Source: Deinococcus detaillensis
GTDB lineage: Bacteria; Deinococcota; Deinococci; Deinococcales; Deinococcaceae
Direction of reading: 5' to 3'
Length of the DNA stretch: 64,000 bases
NCBI RefSeq assembly: GCF_007280555.1
Contig: NZ_VKDB01000007.1
Location: forward strand, 1 to 64,000
Shown: positions 1 through 11,098 of the stretch, piece by piece
Position numbering within the stretch: position 1 is the first letter of the stretch
Layout of the letters: every line of letters begins with the position of its first letter
Translations under genes and position numbers: made by a program
The notes under the pieces: model-generated
The model's database searches: none
The model's input: only the letters and a program-made list of their open reading frames with translations
What the model was told of the DNA's origin: nothing

Positions 1-69
1 TCCACCGTGGAAACCGCCCGTCTGCGGGGTCAGGATCCCGTCGACGTCTTGATGTCCTTGCGCTGCTGA
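1..69 (+). pseudogene. C-terminal tail of a probable transposase (cut by window edge)
   Basis: The first 69 bases read in one frame as a 22-residue tail (STVETARLRGQDPVDVL...) ending in TGA. The ETARLxGxDPxxxL pattern resembles the C-terminus of IS66-type transposases as I remember them, but with so little sequence this is only a guess. It faces map tail to tail. Whether the full gene is intact cannot be told from this window. Confidence 0.4.
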
Positions 70-104
70 CCTTCTACAAGCCGCTAATCAGATACGTCAG
101 CTCC

Positions 105-866
105 TTAGAGCGTCAGCACGTCGTAACCGGTCGGCGTGACCACCAAGGTGTGTTCGAACTGAGCGCTGGGCTTGCCGTCTGCCGTCACCACTGTCCAGCC
201 GTCGGCCAGCAATTTGGTTTCGGGGCGGCCCATATTGATCATCGGCTCGATGGTAAACACCATTCCGGCGCTGATTTTCATGCCGGTTCCGGCACGGCCC
301 ACATGCGGCACGGTGGGGTCTTCGTGCAGTCGGTAGCCGACGCCGTGGCCGGTGTACTCGCGCACCACCGAGAAGCCGCGCGGCTCGGCGGTGGCCTGAA
401 TCATCGCGCCGATGTCGCCCAGCCGCGCGCCAGGCTTGACCACTTCCAGTGCCGCACTGAGGCTGGCTCTGGTGGCGTCCACCAACTTTTGAACATTGGG
501 GGCCACCGCGCCCACCGTGTAGGTGTAACAGGCATCTCCGTAAACCCCGTTCATCTTGACGCCGATGTCCACGCCGATGATGTCTCCCTCCCTCAGCTTG
601 CGGGGGGTGGGGATGCCGTGACAGATCACTTCGTTGACTGAAGCGCAGATGGTGCCGGGAAACGGATTGTTGCGCGGGCCGTAGCCGACATACGCCGGAA
701 TGGCTCCATGTGACCGGATGAAGTCCTCGGCCATCTTGTCGAGGTCTTGGAGGCTGGCACCCGGCACCACATAAGGCTCCAGCACTCGGAACGTCTCCGC
801 GACGAGCGCCCCCGCGCGGCGCATCAGTTCTATTTCGCGGGCGGATTTGAGGGCAACTTTGCTCAT
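105..866 (-). CDS. map: Type I methionine aminopeptidase
   Basis: This cytoplasmic enzyme removes the initiator methionine from nascent proteins whose second residue is small. The 253-residue length is normal for the short type I form. The five metal ligands are visible: two Asp in the VDIGVKMNGVYGDACYTYT region, His in TGHGVGYRLHEDPTVPH, Glu in TIEPMI and Glu in FEHTLVV. I chose the ATG at 866. A TAACTT box lies 8 nt before it with no ribosome binding site, so the mRNA may be nearly leaderless. It stands alone, convergent with the transposase tail and divergent from msrP. Confidence 0.95.
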   Translation of the reverse strand: MSKVALKSAREIELMRRAGALVAETFRVLEPYVVPGASLQDLDKMAEDFIRSHGAIPAYVGYGPRNNPFPGTICASVNEVICHGIPTPRKLREGDIIGVDIGVKMNGVYGDACYTYTVGAVAPNVQKLVDATRASLSAALEVVKPGARLGDIGAMIQATAEPRGFSVVREYTGHGVGYRLHEDPTVPHVGRAGTGMKISAGMVFTIEPMINMGRPETKLLADGWTVVTADGKPSAQFEHTLVVTPTGYDVLTL

Positions 867-1138
867 AACGGATCAAGTTAGCACGCCCCCAAAGGCTCGG
901 CGCAGCCCTCTTCACCTTTGGTTTGGGCTTGGTAACCGCCAAAGTCACAGAATCAACCGTAAGGCTTGCAAACGTGCGCGGTGCCGCGTGAGTTTAGACT
1001 CGGAAAGACGAGCGTAAGAGCCGGAGTAGTAACCCAGAGCAGGCACGTGGCCGCAAAGTAAATCCAAAGCCCCTACGGACTGCGTATATCTAGAGAAGAG
1101 CGCTTGACCCCACTGGCTAGACCGAACGAGGAGAGATC

Positions 1139-2113
1139 ATGACCAAATTGCCCCCTGAACAAACCCCCAAAAGCGCTGAGAGCGAAAAGACCCCCAACCC
1201 CCGCCGCGAGTTTTTGCGCAGCGCTGGCATCTTCACCGGCACGGTGGCGGCCCTCGGCGGCGGCTTGGAACTGCTCAGCCGCAAGCCCGGCGCGGAAGCC
1301 CAGGCCCTGCCTGATTTGATCGGCCAAGCCAAGCGCCCGCTGGGGCCGTATGACGCCAAAGATGCGGTGACGCCGTATGAACAGGCCACCACTTACAACA
1401 ACTTTTACGAGTTCGGCACCGACAAAGCCGACCCCGCCCGCATGGCCGCCAGCCTCAGGACACGCCCTTGGACCGTCAAACTCGACGGCGAAGTCAAGAA
1501 GGCGCAGACAGTAGACATCGACACCTTGCAGTCGTGGTTTCCTTTGGAAGACCGAATTTACCGGATGCGCTGCGTGGAAGGCTGGTCAATGGTGATGCCT
1601 TGGTTGGGCTTTCCGCTGGCTGGCCTGATTCGCCGGATGGATCCTACTGGCAAAGCCAAGTATGTGCAGTTCACTTCGCTGCTCGACACCAAGCAGTTTC
1701 CGGGCCAGCGCTCCAGCGTGCTGACCTGGCCTTATATGGAAGCTTTGCGGATTGACGAAGCCCTCAACCCGCTGGCGTTTATGGCGGTGGGCCTGAACGG
1801 TCGGGCCTTGCCCGGTCAAAACGGCGCTCCGCTGCGGCTGGTGGTGCCGTGGAAGTACGGCTTCAAAGGCATCAAATCCATCGTGCAGATTACCCTCACC
1901 GAAAAGCAGCCCAAGACCACTTGGAGCATCGCCGCGCCCGACGAGTACGGTTTTTACGCCAACGTCAATCCCAAAGTGGATCACCCACGCTGGAGTCAGG
2001 CCACCGAGCGCCGCATCGGTGAACTGGGCCGCCGACCCACCTTGATGTTCAACGGCTACGCCGATCAAGTCGCCTCGCTGTATTCGGGCCTCGACTTGAA
2101 GAAGAACTTCTAG
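1139..2113 (+). CDS. msrP: MsrP, periplasmic methionine sulfoxide reductase catalytic subunit
   Basis: MsrP is a molybdopterin enzyme (formerly YedY) that repairs oxidised methionines in envelope proteins. The 324-residue protein has a Tat-type signal with RREFLRS at residues 22-28 followed by a hydrophobic glycine-rich stretch, so it should be exported folded. The sulfite-oxidase fold is recognisable, including the molybdenum-ligand cysteine in [10 protein letters not shown] near residue 143. GAGGAGAG precedes the ATG. The gene directly precedes msrQ, its haem-containing membrane partner, 4 nt away. The pair suits an oxidation-resistant organism. Confidence 0.95.
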   Translation: MTKLPPEQTPKSAESEKTPNPRREFLRSAGIFTGTVAALGGGLELLSRKPGAEAQALPDLIGQAKRPLGPYDAKDAVTPYEQATTYNNFYEFGTDKADPARMAASLRTRPWTVKLDGEVKKAQTVDIDTLQSWFPLEDRIYRMRCVEGWSMVMPWLGFPLAGLIRRMDPTGKAKYVQFTSLLDTKQFPGQRSSVLTWPYMEALRIDEALNPLAFMAVGLNGRALPGQNGAPLRLVVPWKYGFKGIKSIVQITLTEKQPKTTWSIAAPDEYGFYANVNPKVDHPRWSQATERRIGELGRRPTLMFNGYADQVASLYSGLDLKKNF

Positions 2114-2117
2114 CGTC

Positions 2118-2831
2118 ATGTCAAAAGCCACTCCCTCCCCCACCAGTTCCGGCGCGGCCACTGCGGCCAGACCCGTGCCACGCCGCAAAGTCAGTAAATT
2201 TGGTGGCCTCGGCCCCGGCATCGTGGTGGGCGGCTTGGTGCCGATGGCCGTGATGCTCTGGGACGCCCAGACCGGAGCGCTGGGAGCCAATCCGGTTCAG
2301 CGCTTACAACTGCAAACCGGCGTGCTCTCGCTGGCGCTGCTGATTCTCTCGCTGGCCGCCACTCCGCTGAGGCTCGTCACCGGCTGGACATGGCCCGCCC
2401 GCGTGCGCAAAGCGCTGGGGCTGCTGGCCTTTTTGTACGCCACTTTGCACGTGCTGGTGTATCTGGTGGACAAGGGCCTGCTCAACGGCGACTTCGGCCT
2501 GGCAACCGTAGTAGACGACGTGGTCAAGCGTCCCTTCATCACGGTGGGCTTCACGGCGTGGCTGCTGCTGATTCCCCTGGCACTGACCAGTTTCAAGGGT
2601 TCAGTCAAGAAGCTCGGTTTTGCCCGCTGGACGACGCTGCACAAACTGGTGTATTTCGTGGTGGCACTAGGAGTGGTGCATTACTGGTGGGGTGTCAAAA
2701 AAGACCACACCGAGCCGCTGATTTACGGCTTGGTGGCGGCCACGCTGTTGGCGCTCCGGGTCATTTTCAAGGACTTCAGGAGTAAGAAGAAGGCAGGCGG
2801 CATGGGGAAAACGGCAACACCCGAAAATTGA
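2118..2831 (+). CDS. msrQ: MsrQ, haem-binding membrane subunit of the MsrPQ system
   Basis: MsrQ (formerly YedZ) carries electrons from the respiratory chain through haem to periplasmic MsrP. The 237-residue product is rich in membrane segments and keeps the family pattern (PLRLVTG, ARKALGLLAFLYATLHVLVYL, WTTLHKLVYFVVALGVVHYWW) with the histidines expected to bind haem. The first 30 or so residues are a basic, proline-rich cytoplasmic tail. It starts 4 nt after msrP with no clear ribosome binding site, so translation is probably coupled. Two hairpins sit at and just beyond the stop. Confidence 0.93.
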   Translation: MSKATPSPTSSGAATAARPVPRRKVSKFGGLGPGIVVGGLVPMAVMLWDAQTGALGANPVQRLQLQTGVLSLALLILSLAATPLRLVTGWTWPARVRKALGLLAFLYATLHVLVYLVDKGLLNGDFGLATVVDDVVKRPFITVGFTAWLLLIPLALTSFKGSVKKLGFARWTTLHKLVYFVVALGVVHYWWGVKKDHTEPLIYGLVAATLLALRVIFKDFRSKKKAGGMGKTATPEN

Positions 2832-2878
2832 AATTCGGGTGGGCGGCGTGGGCGAAAGCTTGCGCCGCTTTTGTTTTT
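2818..2878 (+). terminator. Probable terminator region after msrQ
   Basis: Two hairpins follow each other. CACCCGAA (2818-2825) pairs with TTCGGGTG (2834-2841) across the msrQ stop codon. GCGGCG (2843-2848) pairs with CGCCGC (2863-2868) and is followed by a T-rich run to 2878. The second looks like an intrinsic terminator. Confidence 0.6.
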
Positions 2879-2899
2879 GATGTTCCCACGGGCCCCCTT

Positions 2900-3070
2900 A
2901 TACGTATTCCGGCCATTCTGTTATCTTTCGAAAAAACACCGAAAGCTAACTCCATTCTGGAATACGTACTTTTTCCTACTCCCGCTGTCTTGGTCAGAGC
3001 GGCACCTCTCGGGCCTGACCGCTGGTCGGGTTTCGCAGTTATTGCATAACTGTTCAACCGGAATCCGTAT
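2900..3070. repeat. Inverted-repeat, MITE-like intergenic element
   Basis: ATACGTATTCCGG (2900-2912) is matched on the other strand by CCGGAATCCGTAT (3058-3070) with one mismatch, giving ends about 170 bp apart. A further inverted copy, GGAATACGTA, lies at 2959-2968. Inside are two more hairpins: CTTTCG/CGAAAG near 2925-2945 and CAGTTAT-TGC-ATAACTG at 3036-3052. The right end abuts the stop codon of the minus-strand gene at 3070. No gene is carried. This layered symmetry suggests a small non-autonomous mobile or structured repeat; I know of no name for it. Confidence 0.5.
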
Positions 3071-3471
3071 TACCCCAGCACTTCCCGCAGCCGCGCCACG
3101 TTTCCGAACCAAACTTCGCCGCCTTCGGTATTGGTCCAAAATTCTGGCAAGTCCGAGTCGGGGCCAGCGACACGGCCTAGCGCTTCATTGGCCAGCTCGC
3201 GCATCGGCTCTAGCTCACCGGTCTGCAAGCCCGAGAGCCAGTCGCGCAGGGCGGCGTCAAAAATGGTGGCCGTGTCACCGCTGAGGTGGGCAGCCAGAGT
3301 CTCGGCGGCGGCGACGGCCCTCGCACCCTCCTCCTCGGCCACGAAGTCGGTATCGGGGTCGAGGACGACTTCAAAGGCTTCTTGAAGCGCAAACGCGCCG
3401 TCTTCCAAAACTTCCCCAATAAACATTTTGGCCGCGTCGTTGTCAAAGGCGGCAGTTCCCCAGGTGTTCAT
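3070..3471 (-). CDS. DUF4259-family protein
   Basis: This 133-residue acidic protein starts MNTWGTAAFDNDAAKMF, which matches the opening I know for the DUF4259 family (a G/NTWG..FDND motif followed by a helical domain with several Glu/Asp-rich turns). The function of the family is unknown, and I see no signal peptide or membrane segment. Its ATG overlaps the stop of the upstream gene as ATGA, so the two are translated as a pair. The stop codon lies at the edge of the inverted-repeat element, which may have trimmed or replaced its original 3' flank. Confidence 0.75.
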   Translation of the reverse strand: MNTWGTAAFDNDAAKMFIGEVLEDGAFALQEAFEVVLDPDTDFVAEEEGARAVAAAETLAAHLSGDTATIFDAALRDWLSGLQTGELEPMRELANEALGRVAGPDSDLPEFWTNTEGGEVWFGNVARLREVLG

Positions 3472-3908
3472 GCGTCTATGGTACTCGGCGGCGTGGACGT
3501 AGCTGTCACTGCATTGAGGAAGACGCCCAGCACAGCTAGGGCTGTTTTAAACTGAGCAGCCAGATTCAAATCTGTTGTTTTCAAATGAAGATCATTTTCG
3601 TGACAGCACAGCAGCTCAAAGGGCACATTTGTTTGACCCATCAACCACCAGTCATCCTTACCCAATGTGAAACCTAGTTTCTGCCGCTGTTCCAGCAAAG
3701 CGGGCAGTTTCGCCAAAAGCACTGGAACATCTTCCCATTGCAAGGTTTCAAACTCCGGATGATCCTCGAATGCCGATTCTGTCCAACCATGCATAGTAAT
3801 CAGCGTCGTTACGCCCGCGTTCTTCAAGACAGCTGAACAGACGCCAATGACCTTGCGCCACAGCAACGGCGAAAGCTGGGGAGTGATCCAAGTGGGGTCA
3901 GGATTCAA
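3468..3908 (-). CDS. Hypothetical protein, 146 residues
   Basis: I do not recognise this protein. It has no signal peptide or membrane helix, is rich in Leu and Trp (WITPQLSPLLWRKVIG, LGKDDWWLMGQTNVPFELL), and looks like a compact soluble domain. The likely start is a TTG at 3908 that overlaps the TGA of a decayed upstream reading frame as TTGA. The 3' end overlaps the DUF4259 gene as ATGA. The chained overlaps mark the remains of a small operon. Paired small acidic proteins after a lost larger gene can be immunity genes, but nothing here proves that. Confidence 0.6.
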   Translation of the reverse strand: MNPDPTWITPQLSPLLWRKVIGVCSAVLKNAGVTTLITMHGWTESAFEDHPEFETLQWEDVPVLLAKLPALLEQRQKLGFTLGKDDWWLMGQTNVPFELLCCHENDLHLKTTDLNLAAQFKTALAVLGVFLNAVTATSTPPSTIDA

Positions 3909-4075
3909 GGCAATACTTCCAATTTGGCTTTCAAAGCCTCAAACTCTTCGGGCGTAGTGATCTGCACGGGATGAGTGTTGGCTCAGGCTGCTCAATCTTG
4001 ACCGTCTGGCCCGCACAAGCCTTACCCAACAAAGTTCACCCGCTACGCCGGTAGTTTTGACCTTATACGGCGCAG
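3909..4075 (-). pseudogene. Decayed gene remnant upstream of the two small genes
   Basis: Read on the minus strand, this stretch gives protein-like pieces in shifting frames: KVKTTGVAGE, then TLLGKACAGQTVKIEQPEP, then THPVQITTPEEFEALKAKL ending in TGA. At least two frame changes are needed to join them, and none has a credible start except a GTG 20 codons from the end. The last frame ends in TTGA, overlapping the next gene. I read this as the broken C-terminal part of a lost operon gene, lying just downstream of ispG. Sequencing error is the alternative. Confidence 0.4.
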
Positions 4076-4078
4076 CAC

Positions 4079-5314
<1,236 letters not shown>

Positions 5315-5426
5315 GCACTCAGTTTAGAGCGCTTGAGGCAGGGCAAATGGCAGGAGGGCTTACGGGCCGCCGGCGGCCTATCCAGCGAAGGTGACGCCGC
5401 ACCATGCCCTTTTGGCGGCCTTGAGT

Positions 5427-5532
5427 TATACTGCTATCAGAAAGTCCTCGTTGGCGGGGGTGGGTGAGGTGACCCACCCTCTCTTGATGAGGGAGGTGGT
5501 GAGACGCCCGCAAAAGCGCGGGAATACAACTT
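5427..5532 (+). promoter_or_regulatory. Promoter and structured leader of the rimP-nusA-infB operon
   Basis: A TATACT box at 5427-5432 would start a leader of about 95 nt. GGGTGGGT (5458-5465) and ACCCACCC (5472-5479) form a perfect 8-bp hairpin. A second hairpin, CCCGC/GCGGG (5507-5522), lies between the SD-like GGGAGGTGG (5491) and the rimP ATG. A 25-codon reading frame starting ATG 5487 ends at 5564 inside rimP, out of frame. I found no convincing -35 box. Feedback or attenuation is plausible but unproven. Confidence 0.45.
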
Positions 5533-6018
5533 ATGACAACACGAATAACAACCCAGCCCAGTAAAACTCAGTCCGACAACTTAACGCGCATCGCCGAGCA
5601 GGCCCTCAGCCCACTGGGGCTGGAAGTGCTGGAAGTCCAACTTCAAAATGCTTCGGGGCGCAGTCCCATTTTGCTGATCCGAATTGACCGTTTAGACGAG
5701 CAACCGGTATCGGTAGAAGACTTGACGTTGGGCAGCCGCACCATCGGCGCAGCGCTTGACGAACTCGATCCGATCAAAGACGAGTACCGCTTGGAATTGG
5801 AATCGCCCGGCTCGAAGCGTCCGCTGCTGCGTGCCCGCCACTTTGAGCGGATGCTGGGCCTGCTGACCCGTGTGCGCGGCGACGGCCACGCTTTTACCGC
5901 GCCGATCAAGGCGGTAGACGGCGACCAAGTGACCTTTGACGTGCTGGGCCAAGACGTGACTCTGAGCGCCGGAACCTTTCAGGCCAACTTAGCCGAGTTT
6001 CCAGCGGAACACCGATAA
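5533..6018 (+). CDS. rimP: Ribosome maturation factor RimP
   Basis: RimP binds the 30S subunit and helps its maturation. The 161-residue protein has the family layout: an N-terminal alpha/beta domain (IAEQALSPLGLEVLEVQL...ILLIRIDRLDEQPVSVEDL), the conserved EYRLELESPGSKRPL stretch, and a C-terminal SH3-like barrel (DQVTFDVLGQDVTLSAG). An in-frame stop just upstream rules out starts earlier than 5503, so the ATG at 5533 is the natural choice although its ribosome binding site is weak. It opens the rimP-nusA-ylxR-infB cluster. Confidence 0.93.
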   Translation: MTTRITTQPSKTQSDNLTRIAEQALSPLGLEVLEVQLQNASGRSPILLIRIDRLDEQPVSVEDLTLGSRTIGAALDELDPIKDEYRLELESPGSKRPLLRARHFERMLGLLTRVRGDGHAFTAPIKAVDGDQVTFDVLGQDVTLSAGTFQANLAEFPAEHR

Positions 6019-6078
6019 GTCCTAAAAGCTTAGGCCCAGAACAAAGTCAATTTTAACGAAAGAACAGAAGGAAGTGAG

Positions 6079-7272
6079 ATGACCCAACCAGAAGTGAATT
6101 TTGCCGAAGCGCTGCGCGACGTGGCGGCGGCCCGCAATATCAACGAGCTGCAACTGATCGAGGCCTTTGAAGAATCGCTGGCCCAGGCTTACAAGCGCAA
6201 TGTCGAACCCGATAAGCGCATTGAAGTTCACCTTGATCCCGACACGGGCGACCTCGAAGTGTTGGTCGTGCGCGAAGTCGTCGAAAAAGTGGACGATGAA
6301 AACCTCCAGATTTCTTTGGCCGACGCCCTAGAACTCGATCCTGACGTGGAACTCGGCATGGAAATGGAGTTTCCAGTCAGCAGCGATCAGTTCAGCCGCA
6401 TCGCCCTGCAAGCCGCCAAGCAGACCCTGACCCAAAAAATGCGCGAAACCGAGCGCAACGTGGTCTACAACGAATACAAAGACAAAGAAGGCCAAGTCAT
6501 CAATGCGACGGTGGTCAGAATGGACAACAAGCAAAATTACTTCGTCGAACTCGGTTCCGGCGAAGCGATTATGCCGCCCCGCGAGCAGATCCCCGGCGAA
6601 CGGCTGCTCAACGGCAACCGCGTCAAGGTCTACCTCAAAGAAGTCCGCAAGACGCCCAAAGGCCCCACCATCTTGGCCAGCCGCGCCGACGAGAGACTGC
6701 TCGATTACCTGCTGCGCCAGGAAATTCCCGAGATTGCCAACAATGTCGTGGAAGTCAAAGCGATTGCCCGCGAAGCCGGTCAGCGCAGCAAAGTGGCGGT
6801 CTACAGCAACAATTCCAACGTCGATCCGATCGGGGCCTGCATCGGGCACCGGGGCAACCGCATTCAGGCGGTCACCGGCGAGTTAGGCCGCGAGCGGGTG
6901 GACGTGATTTTGTGGGACGCCAACACCCGCGAATTTATCCGAAACGCACTCTCGCCGGCCAAAGTGGGCCTGATTGAGGTCAGCAATGACCGCAGCGAGG
7001 CCACCGTAACCGTCACGCCGGATCAGCTCTCGCTGGCAATCGGTAAGGGTGGGCAAAACGTGCGGCTGGCCGCCAAGTTAACTGGCTACAAAATCGATCT
7101 GCGCGAAACGCAGGCGATCAGCGACCTCGACGCGGCCATGCAGCAGGCCATGCAAGAAGGCGAAGCGGGCCGAGAGGTCAGCAGCAGCCAGCAAGCCGCT
7201 TTCGATGCGCTGTTTCGTGACAGCCGCTCGGTGGCCACCGCCTCGCCTGACGACGAGGGCGGACAGGAGTAA
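6079..7272 (+). CDS. nusA: Transcription termination/antitermination factor NusA
   Basis: NusA binds RNA polymerase and nascent RNA and modulates pausing, termination and antitermination. The 397-residue protein has the N-terminal polymerase-binding domain (FAEALRDVAAARNINELQLIEAFEESLAQAYKR), an S1 domain (about 130-200, GQVINATVVRMDNKQNYFVEL) and two KH domains with the signatures GACIGHRGNRIQAV and SLAIGKGGQNVRLAAKL. It lacks the acidic C-terminal repeats of enterobacterial NusA and ends in a short variable tail. GAAGGAAGTGAG precedes the ATG. The gap from rimP is 60 nt. Confidence 0.97.
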   Translation: MTQPEVNFAEALRDVAAARNINELQLIEAFEESLAQAYKRNVEPDKRIEVHLDPDTGDLEVLVVREVVEKVDDENLQISLADALELDPDVELGMEMEFPVSSDQFSRIALQAAKQTLTQKMRETERNVVYNEYKDKEGQVINATVVRMDNKQNYFVELGSGEAIMPPREQIPGERLLNGNRVKVYLKEVRKTPKGPTILASRADERLLDYLLRQEIPEIANNVVEVKAIAREAGQRSKVAVYSNNSNVDPIGACIGHRGNRIQAVTGELGRERVDVILWDANTREFIRNALSPAKVGLIEVSNDRSEATVTVTPDQLSLAIGKGGQNVRLAAKLTGYKIDLRETQAISDLDAAMQQAMQEGEAGREVSSSQQAAFDALFRDSRSVATASPDDEGGQE

Positions 7273-7277
7273 GCAGC

Positions 7278-7607
7278 GTGAACGTGCCCGCCAGCGTCCA
7301 ATTCACCACTGCCCCATCAGCCGCCCGGCACGTGCCGGAGCGTAGTTGCGTGGCCTGCCGCAAAAAGCGCCCTCAGGGCGAGTTCGTGCGGCTGATTCAC
7401 ACAACGGCGGGCTGGACGCTGGCGGGCAAGCACAAAACAGGCCAGCTCCAATCGGGCCGGGGCGCTTACGTCTGCGCGGATACGCCGAGCTGCTGGGCCG
7501 AAAAGCGGCTGAGGCGGGCCTTCGGCGCTCAAGCGGCCAGCCTTAGCCTTCTCCTTCAAACCCAATTACATCCTCAACCTCAAGAAATTCACCCAGCGAA
7601 TCTATGA
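7278..7607 (+). CDS. YlxR-family (DUF448) nucleic-acid-binding protein
   Basis: YlxR proteins are small nucleic-acid-binding proteins encoded between nusA and infB in many bacteria; a link to RNase P has been reported for the family. The diagnostic motif is here as ERSCVACRKKRPQGEFVRL, followed by GRGAYVC and CWAEKRLRRAF. The GTG start at 7278 is set by AGGAG overlapping the nusA stop. The product is 109 residues. The operon position supports the call. Confidence 0.88.
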   Translation: MNVPASVQFTTAPSAARHVPERSCVACRKKRPQGEFVRLIHTTAGWTLAGKHKTGQLQSGRGAYVCADTPSCWAEKRLRRAFGAQAASLSLLLQTQLHPQPQEIHPANL

Positions 7608-7692
7608 ATTAATACCCCTTCCTTTTCTTTTTGCTGCCCTGCCACTCCCTGAATCAACCGTGCAGGCAGTCAACTCACCCGGAGGTGAGGCT

Positions 7693-9498
<1,806 letters not shown>

Positions 9499-9514
9499 AG
9501 TTTAGTCAGCGTTC

Positions 9515-9555
9515 AGCGGGCCGCTTTCCAAATTGGAGGCGGCCCGCTTTCTTTT
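9515..9555 (+). terminator. Intrinsic terminator after infB
   Basis: AGCGGGCCGC (9515-9524) pairs perfectly with GCGGCCCGCT (9539-9548), followed by TTCTTTT. It ends the rimP-nusA-ylxR-infB operon and separates it from the convergent gene. Confidence 0.85.
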
Positions 9556-9606
9556 GGCGTCATTCGGTTTCCAGCACCGTTTCCATCCTCTACAACCTAA
9601 CAGCAC

Positions 9607-10116
9607 TCACGGACAAGTCAAATCAAAAGTCAAATCCGGTGACGCCACGAACATCAAATTGGGATTGCCCGACTTCATCGGCACGAAAACTTTTGACCAG
9701 GGAGTTTGAGCGTCATTGACCCGCGACATCAGCGTGAAGCTTCCGGTTGCGCCGGGGGCCAACCTCAACTGATCGGCGTTCCCACCGATAGCGACGATTG
9801 CGCCGTCTTTGACCAGCTTGCCCGCGCCGTCGGTCACGCTCACGCGGCTCTCGTCGATGATATTGACGCTGTCCTGCACCTGCTTGGTGAGATTGGTGGC
9901 CTCAAAGTTGACCAACCAAAAGCCTTCGCGGTTGCCGACGCCCGCTTGCTGTCCGGTGACTTTAAAGCTCCACACGCCGTTAGCGAGCGACTGACCCGCG
10001 CAGCCGTTGAGCGGTGCATTGGGAATAAGAGTCTTGACAGTGAGCGCCCCGCCCACTGAAACCGAGCTCAGCATCGCCGTCAGGCTGAGTACCGACACCA
10101 AAGAGAACTTTTTCAT
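9607..10116 (-). CDS. Secreted hypothetical protein with a beta-rich domain
   Basis: I do not recognise a named family. The start at 10116 gives a clean signal peptide (MKKFSLVSVLSLTAMLSSVSVGGA) and a 169-residue precursor; a TAGACT box 7 nt before the ATG supports a leaderless start. The mature part has a paired-cysteine look (NGC near the N-terminus, LTCP at the end) and alternating beta-strand patterns with phrases such as GFWLVNFEATNLT and LAPGATGSFTLMSRV. These resemble immunoglobulin-like domains of the DUF4352 kind. It is probably periplasmic or cell-surface. Function unknown. Confidence 0.7.
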   Translation of the reverse strand: MKKFSLVSVLSLTAMLSSVSVGGALTVKTLIPNAPLNGCAGQSLANGVWSFKVTGQQAGVGNREGFWLVNFEATNLTKQVQDSVNIIDESRVSVTDGAGKLVKDGAIVAIGGNADQLRLAPGATGSFTLMSRVNDAQTPWSKVFVPMKSGNPNLMFVASPDLTFDLTCP

Positions 10117-10391
10117 ACTCAGCAGTCTAGCGAACTTTTGCCGGAACAAGGCGGATTACGCCTGATTCAAGAATCCTCTGGCGGGCCGGCAGTCAAACCA
10201 AGAAAACACAAGAGATACTCAACAGCTGATTAAGCCAGTAGACAGACATTTTACGTAACACTGCTTACCCTTTTTCACGAATCTAAAAAAGAATTCACCC
10301 AAATCTGCTCTTAAGCACTTTCCTTGTTTTGCAGAATATTCTCGTTCGTTCTGAAACATCCAGCCTCTCAGCAAACTACATTGGAGTTCAC

Positions 10392-10808
10392 ATGCCTACT
10401 AAAACCTTAGCCGACCTCGCCAAATCTATGAAGGACATTGACATCGCCATGGTCTCAACACATACCGAAGGCGGTGAAATTGCTGGACGCCCCATGAGCA
10501 ACAACGGCCAAGTGGAATATGATGGCACTCCGTATTACTTTACCTATGACAAATCGCGCACGGTAGCAGACATTCGGAAGAATGCCAAAGTCTCGCTGGC
10601 TTTTCAGGGCACGAAGGCTTTTTTGGTGGCCGTCGAAGGTGAAGCCTTGCTTATTCAGGACAAAACCGAAATGAAAAAACACTGGACGCCTGATCTGGAT
10701 CACTGGTTCAAAGATGGAATCGATTCTGAAGGACTGGTGATGATTCAGGTAGACGCCACCCGCATTCATTACTGGGACGGCGAGGACGACGGCGAAGTCA
10801 AACTCTGA
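10392..10808 (+). CDS. Pyridoxamine 5'-phosphate oxidase-family protein (general stress protein 26-like)
   Basis: This 138-residue protein has the split-barrel flavin-binding fold of the PPOX superfamily: AMVSTHTEGGEIAGRPM, then YYFTYDKSRTVADIRKNAKVSLAF, then a C-terminal DATRIHYWDGEDDGE. It resembles the general stress protein 26 group, whose members bind FMN or related cofactors; the exact substrate is unknown. The ATG at 10392 is chosen because TTGGAG lies 6 nt before it. The upstream 270 bp are AT-richer than the genes and hold the palindrome AGAATATTCT at 10335, which could be regulatory. Confidence 0.82.
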   Translation: MPTKTLADLAKSMKDIDIAMVSTHTEGGEIAGRPMSNNGQVEYDGTPYYFTYDKSRTVADIRKNAKVSLAFQGTKAFLVAVEGEALLIQDKTEMKKHWTPDLDHWFKDGIDSEGLVMIQVDATRIHYWDGEDDGEVKL

Positions 10809-10820
10809 GCCGACTCAGCT

Positions 10821-11021
10821 CTAGCTTAAATTGCCCTGTTCCGGCTCGGCGTCGGCTCGCCGCAAAAAATCCAGCAAGTCTTCGGGGCGCAGGAACAGGC
10901 GTCTGCCTTTGCTGCTGCTTCCCGTCACGGGGGGCCATTCCACCTGCGCCCGCCACGACTTGAGACGGCTTTCGGGCCAGATTCTGACAATTAAGGTCAC
11001 GCTCCGGGATTCTTGTAACAC
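10821..11021 (-). CDS. Small hypothetical protein, 66 residues
   Basis: The GTG at 11021 is preceded by a near-perfect AGGAGG with 8-nt spacing, the main reason for believing the gene. The product has a strand-rich N-terminal half (VTLIVRIWPESRLKSWRAQVEW) and a helix RLFLRPEDLLDFLRRA, a layout seen in small proteins that wrap a short beta sheet against one helix. It is convergent with the PPOX gene, 12 nt away. No function can be assigned. Confidence 0.6.
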   Translation of the reverse strand: MLQESRSVTLIVRIWPESRLKSWRAQVEWPPVTGSSSKGRRLFLRPEDLLDFLRRADAEPEQGNLS

Positions 11022-11098
11022 GCCATTTACCTCCTGCCGGTAAGGTTAGCGGGGCAGGCGTGACGCGGGCGTGACAGTTAAACTACTGATCTCACCGC

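Noticed and set aside
7660..7692. GTG start for infB 11 codons upstream
   Set aside because: The ATG at 7693 has GGAGGTGAGG in front and the conserved IF2N start SKVRIYTLAK.
10335..10344. AGAATATTCT palindrome before the PPOX gene
   Set aside because: A 10-bp palindrome in an AT-rich stretch is easily chance; noted only within the gene entry.
11024..11053. Mini-frame starting ATG next to the AGGAGG of the 66-residue gene
   Set aside because: The ATG is only 3 nt from AGGAGG, too close, and the frame has nine codons; the GTG at 11021 has proper spacing.
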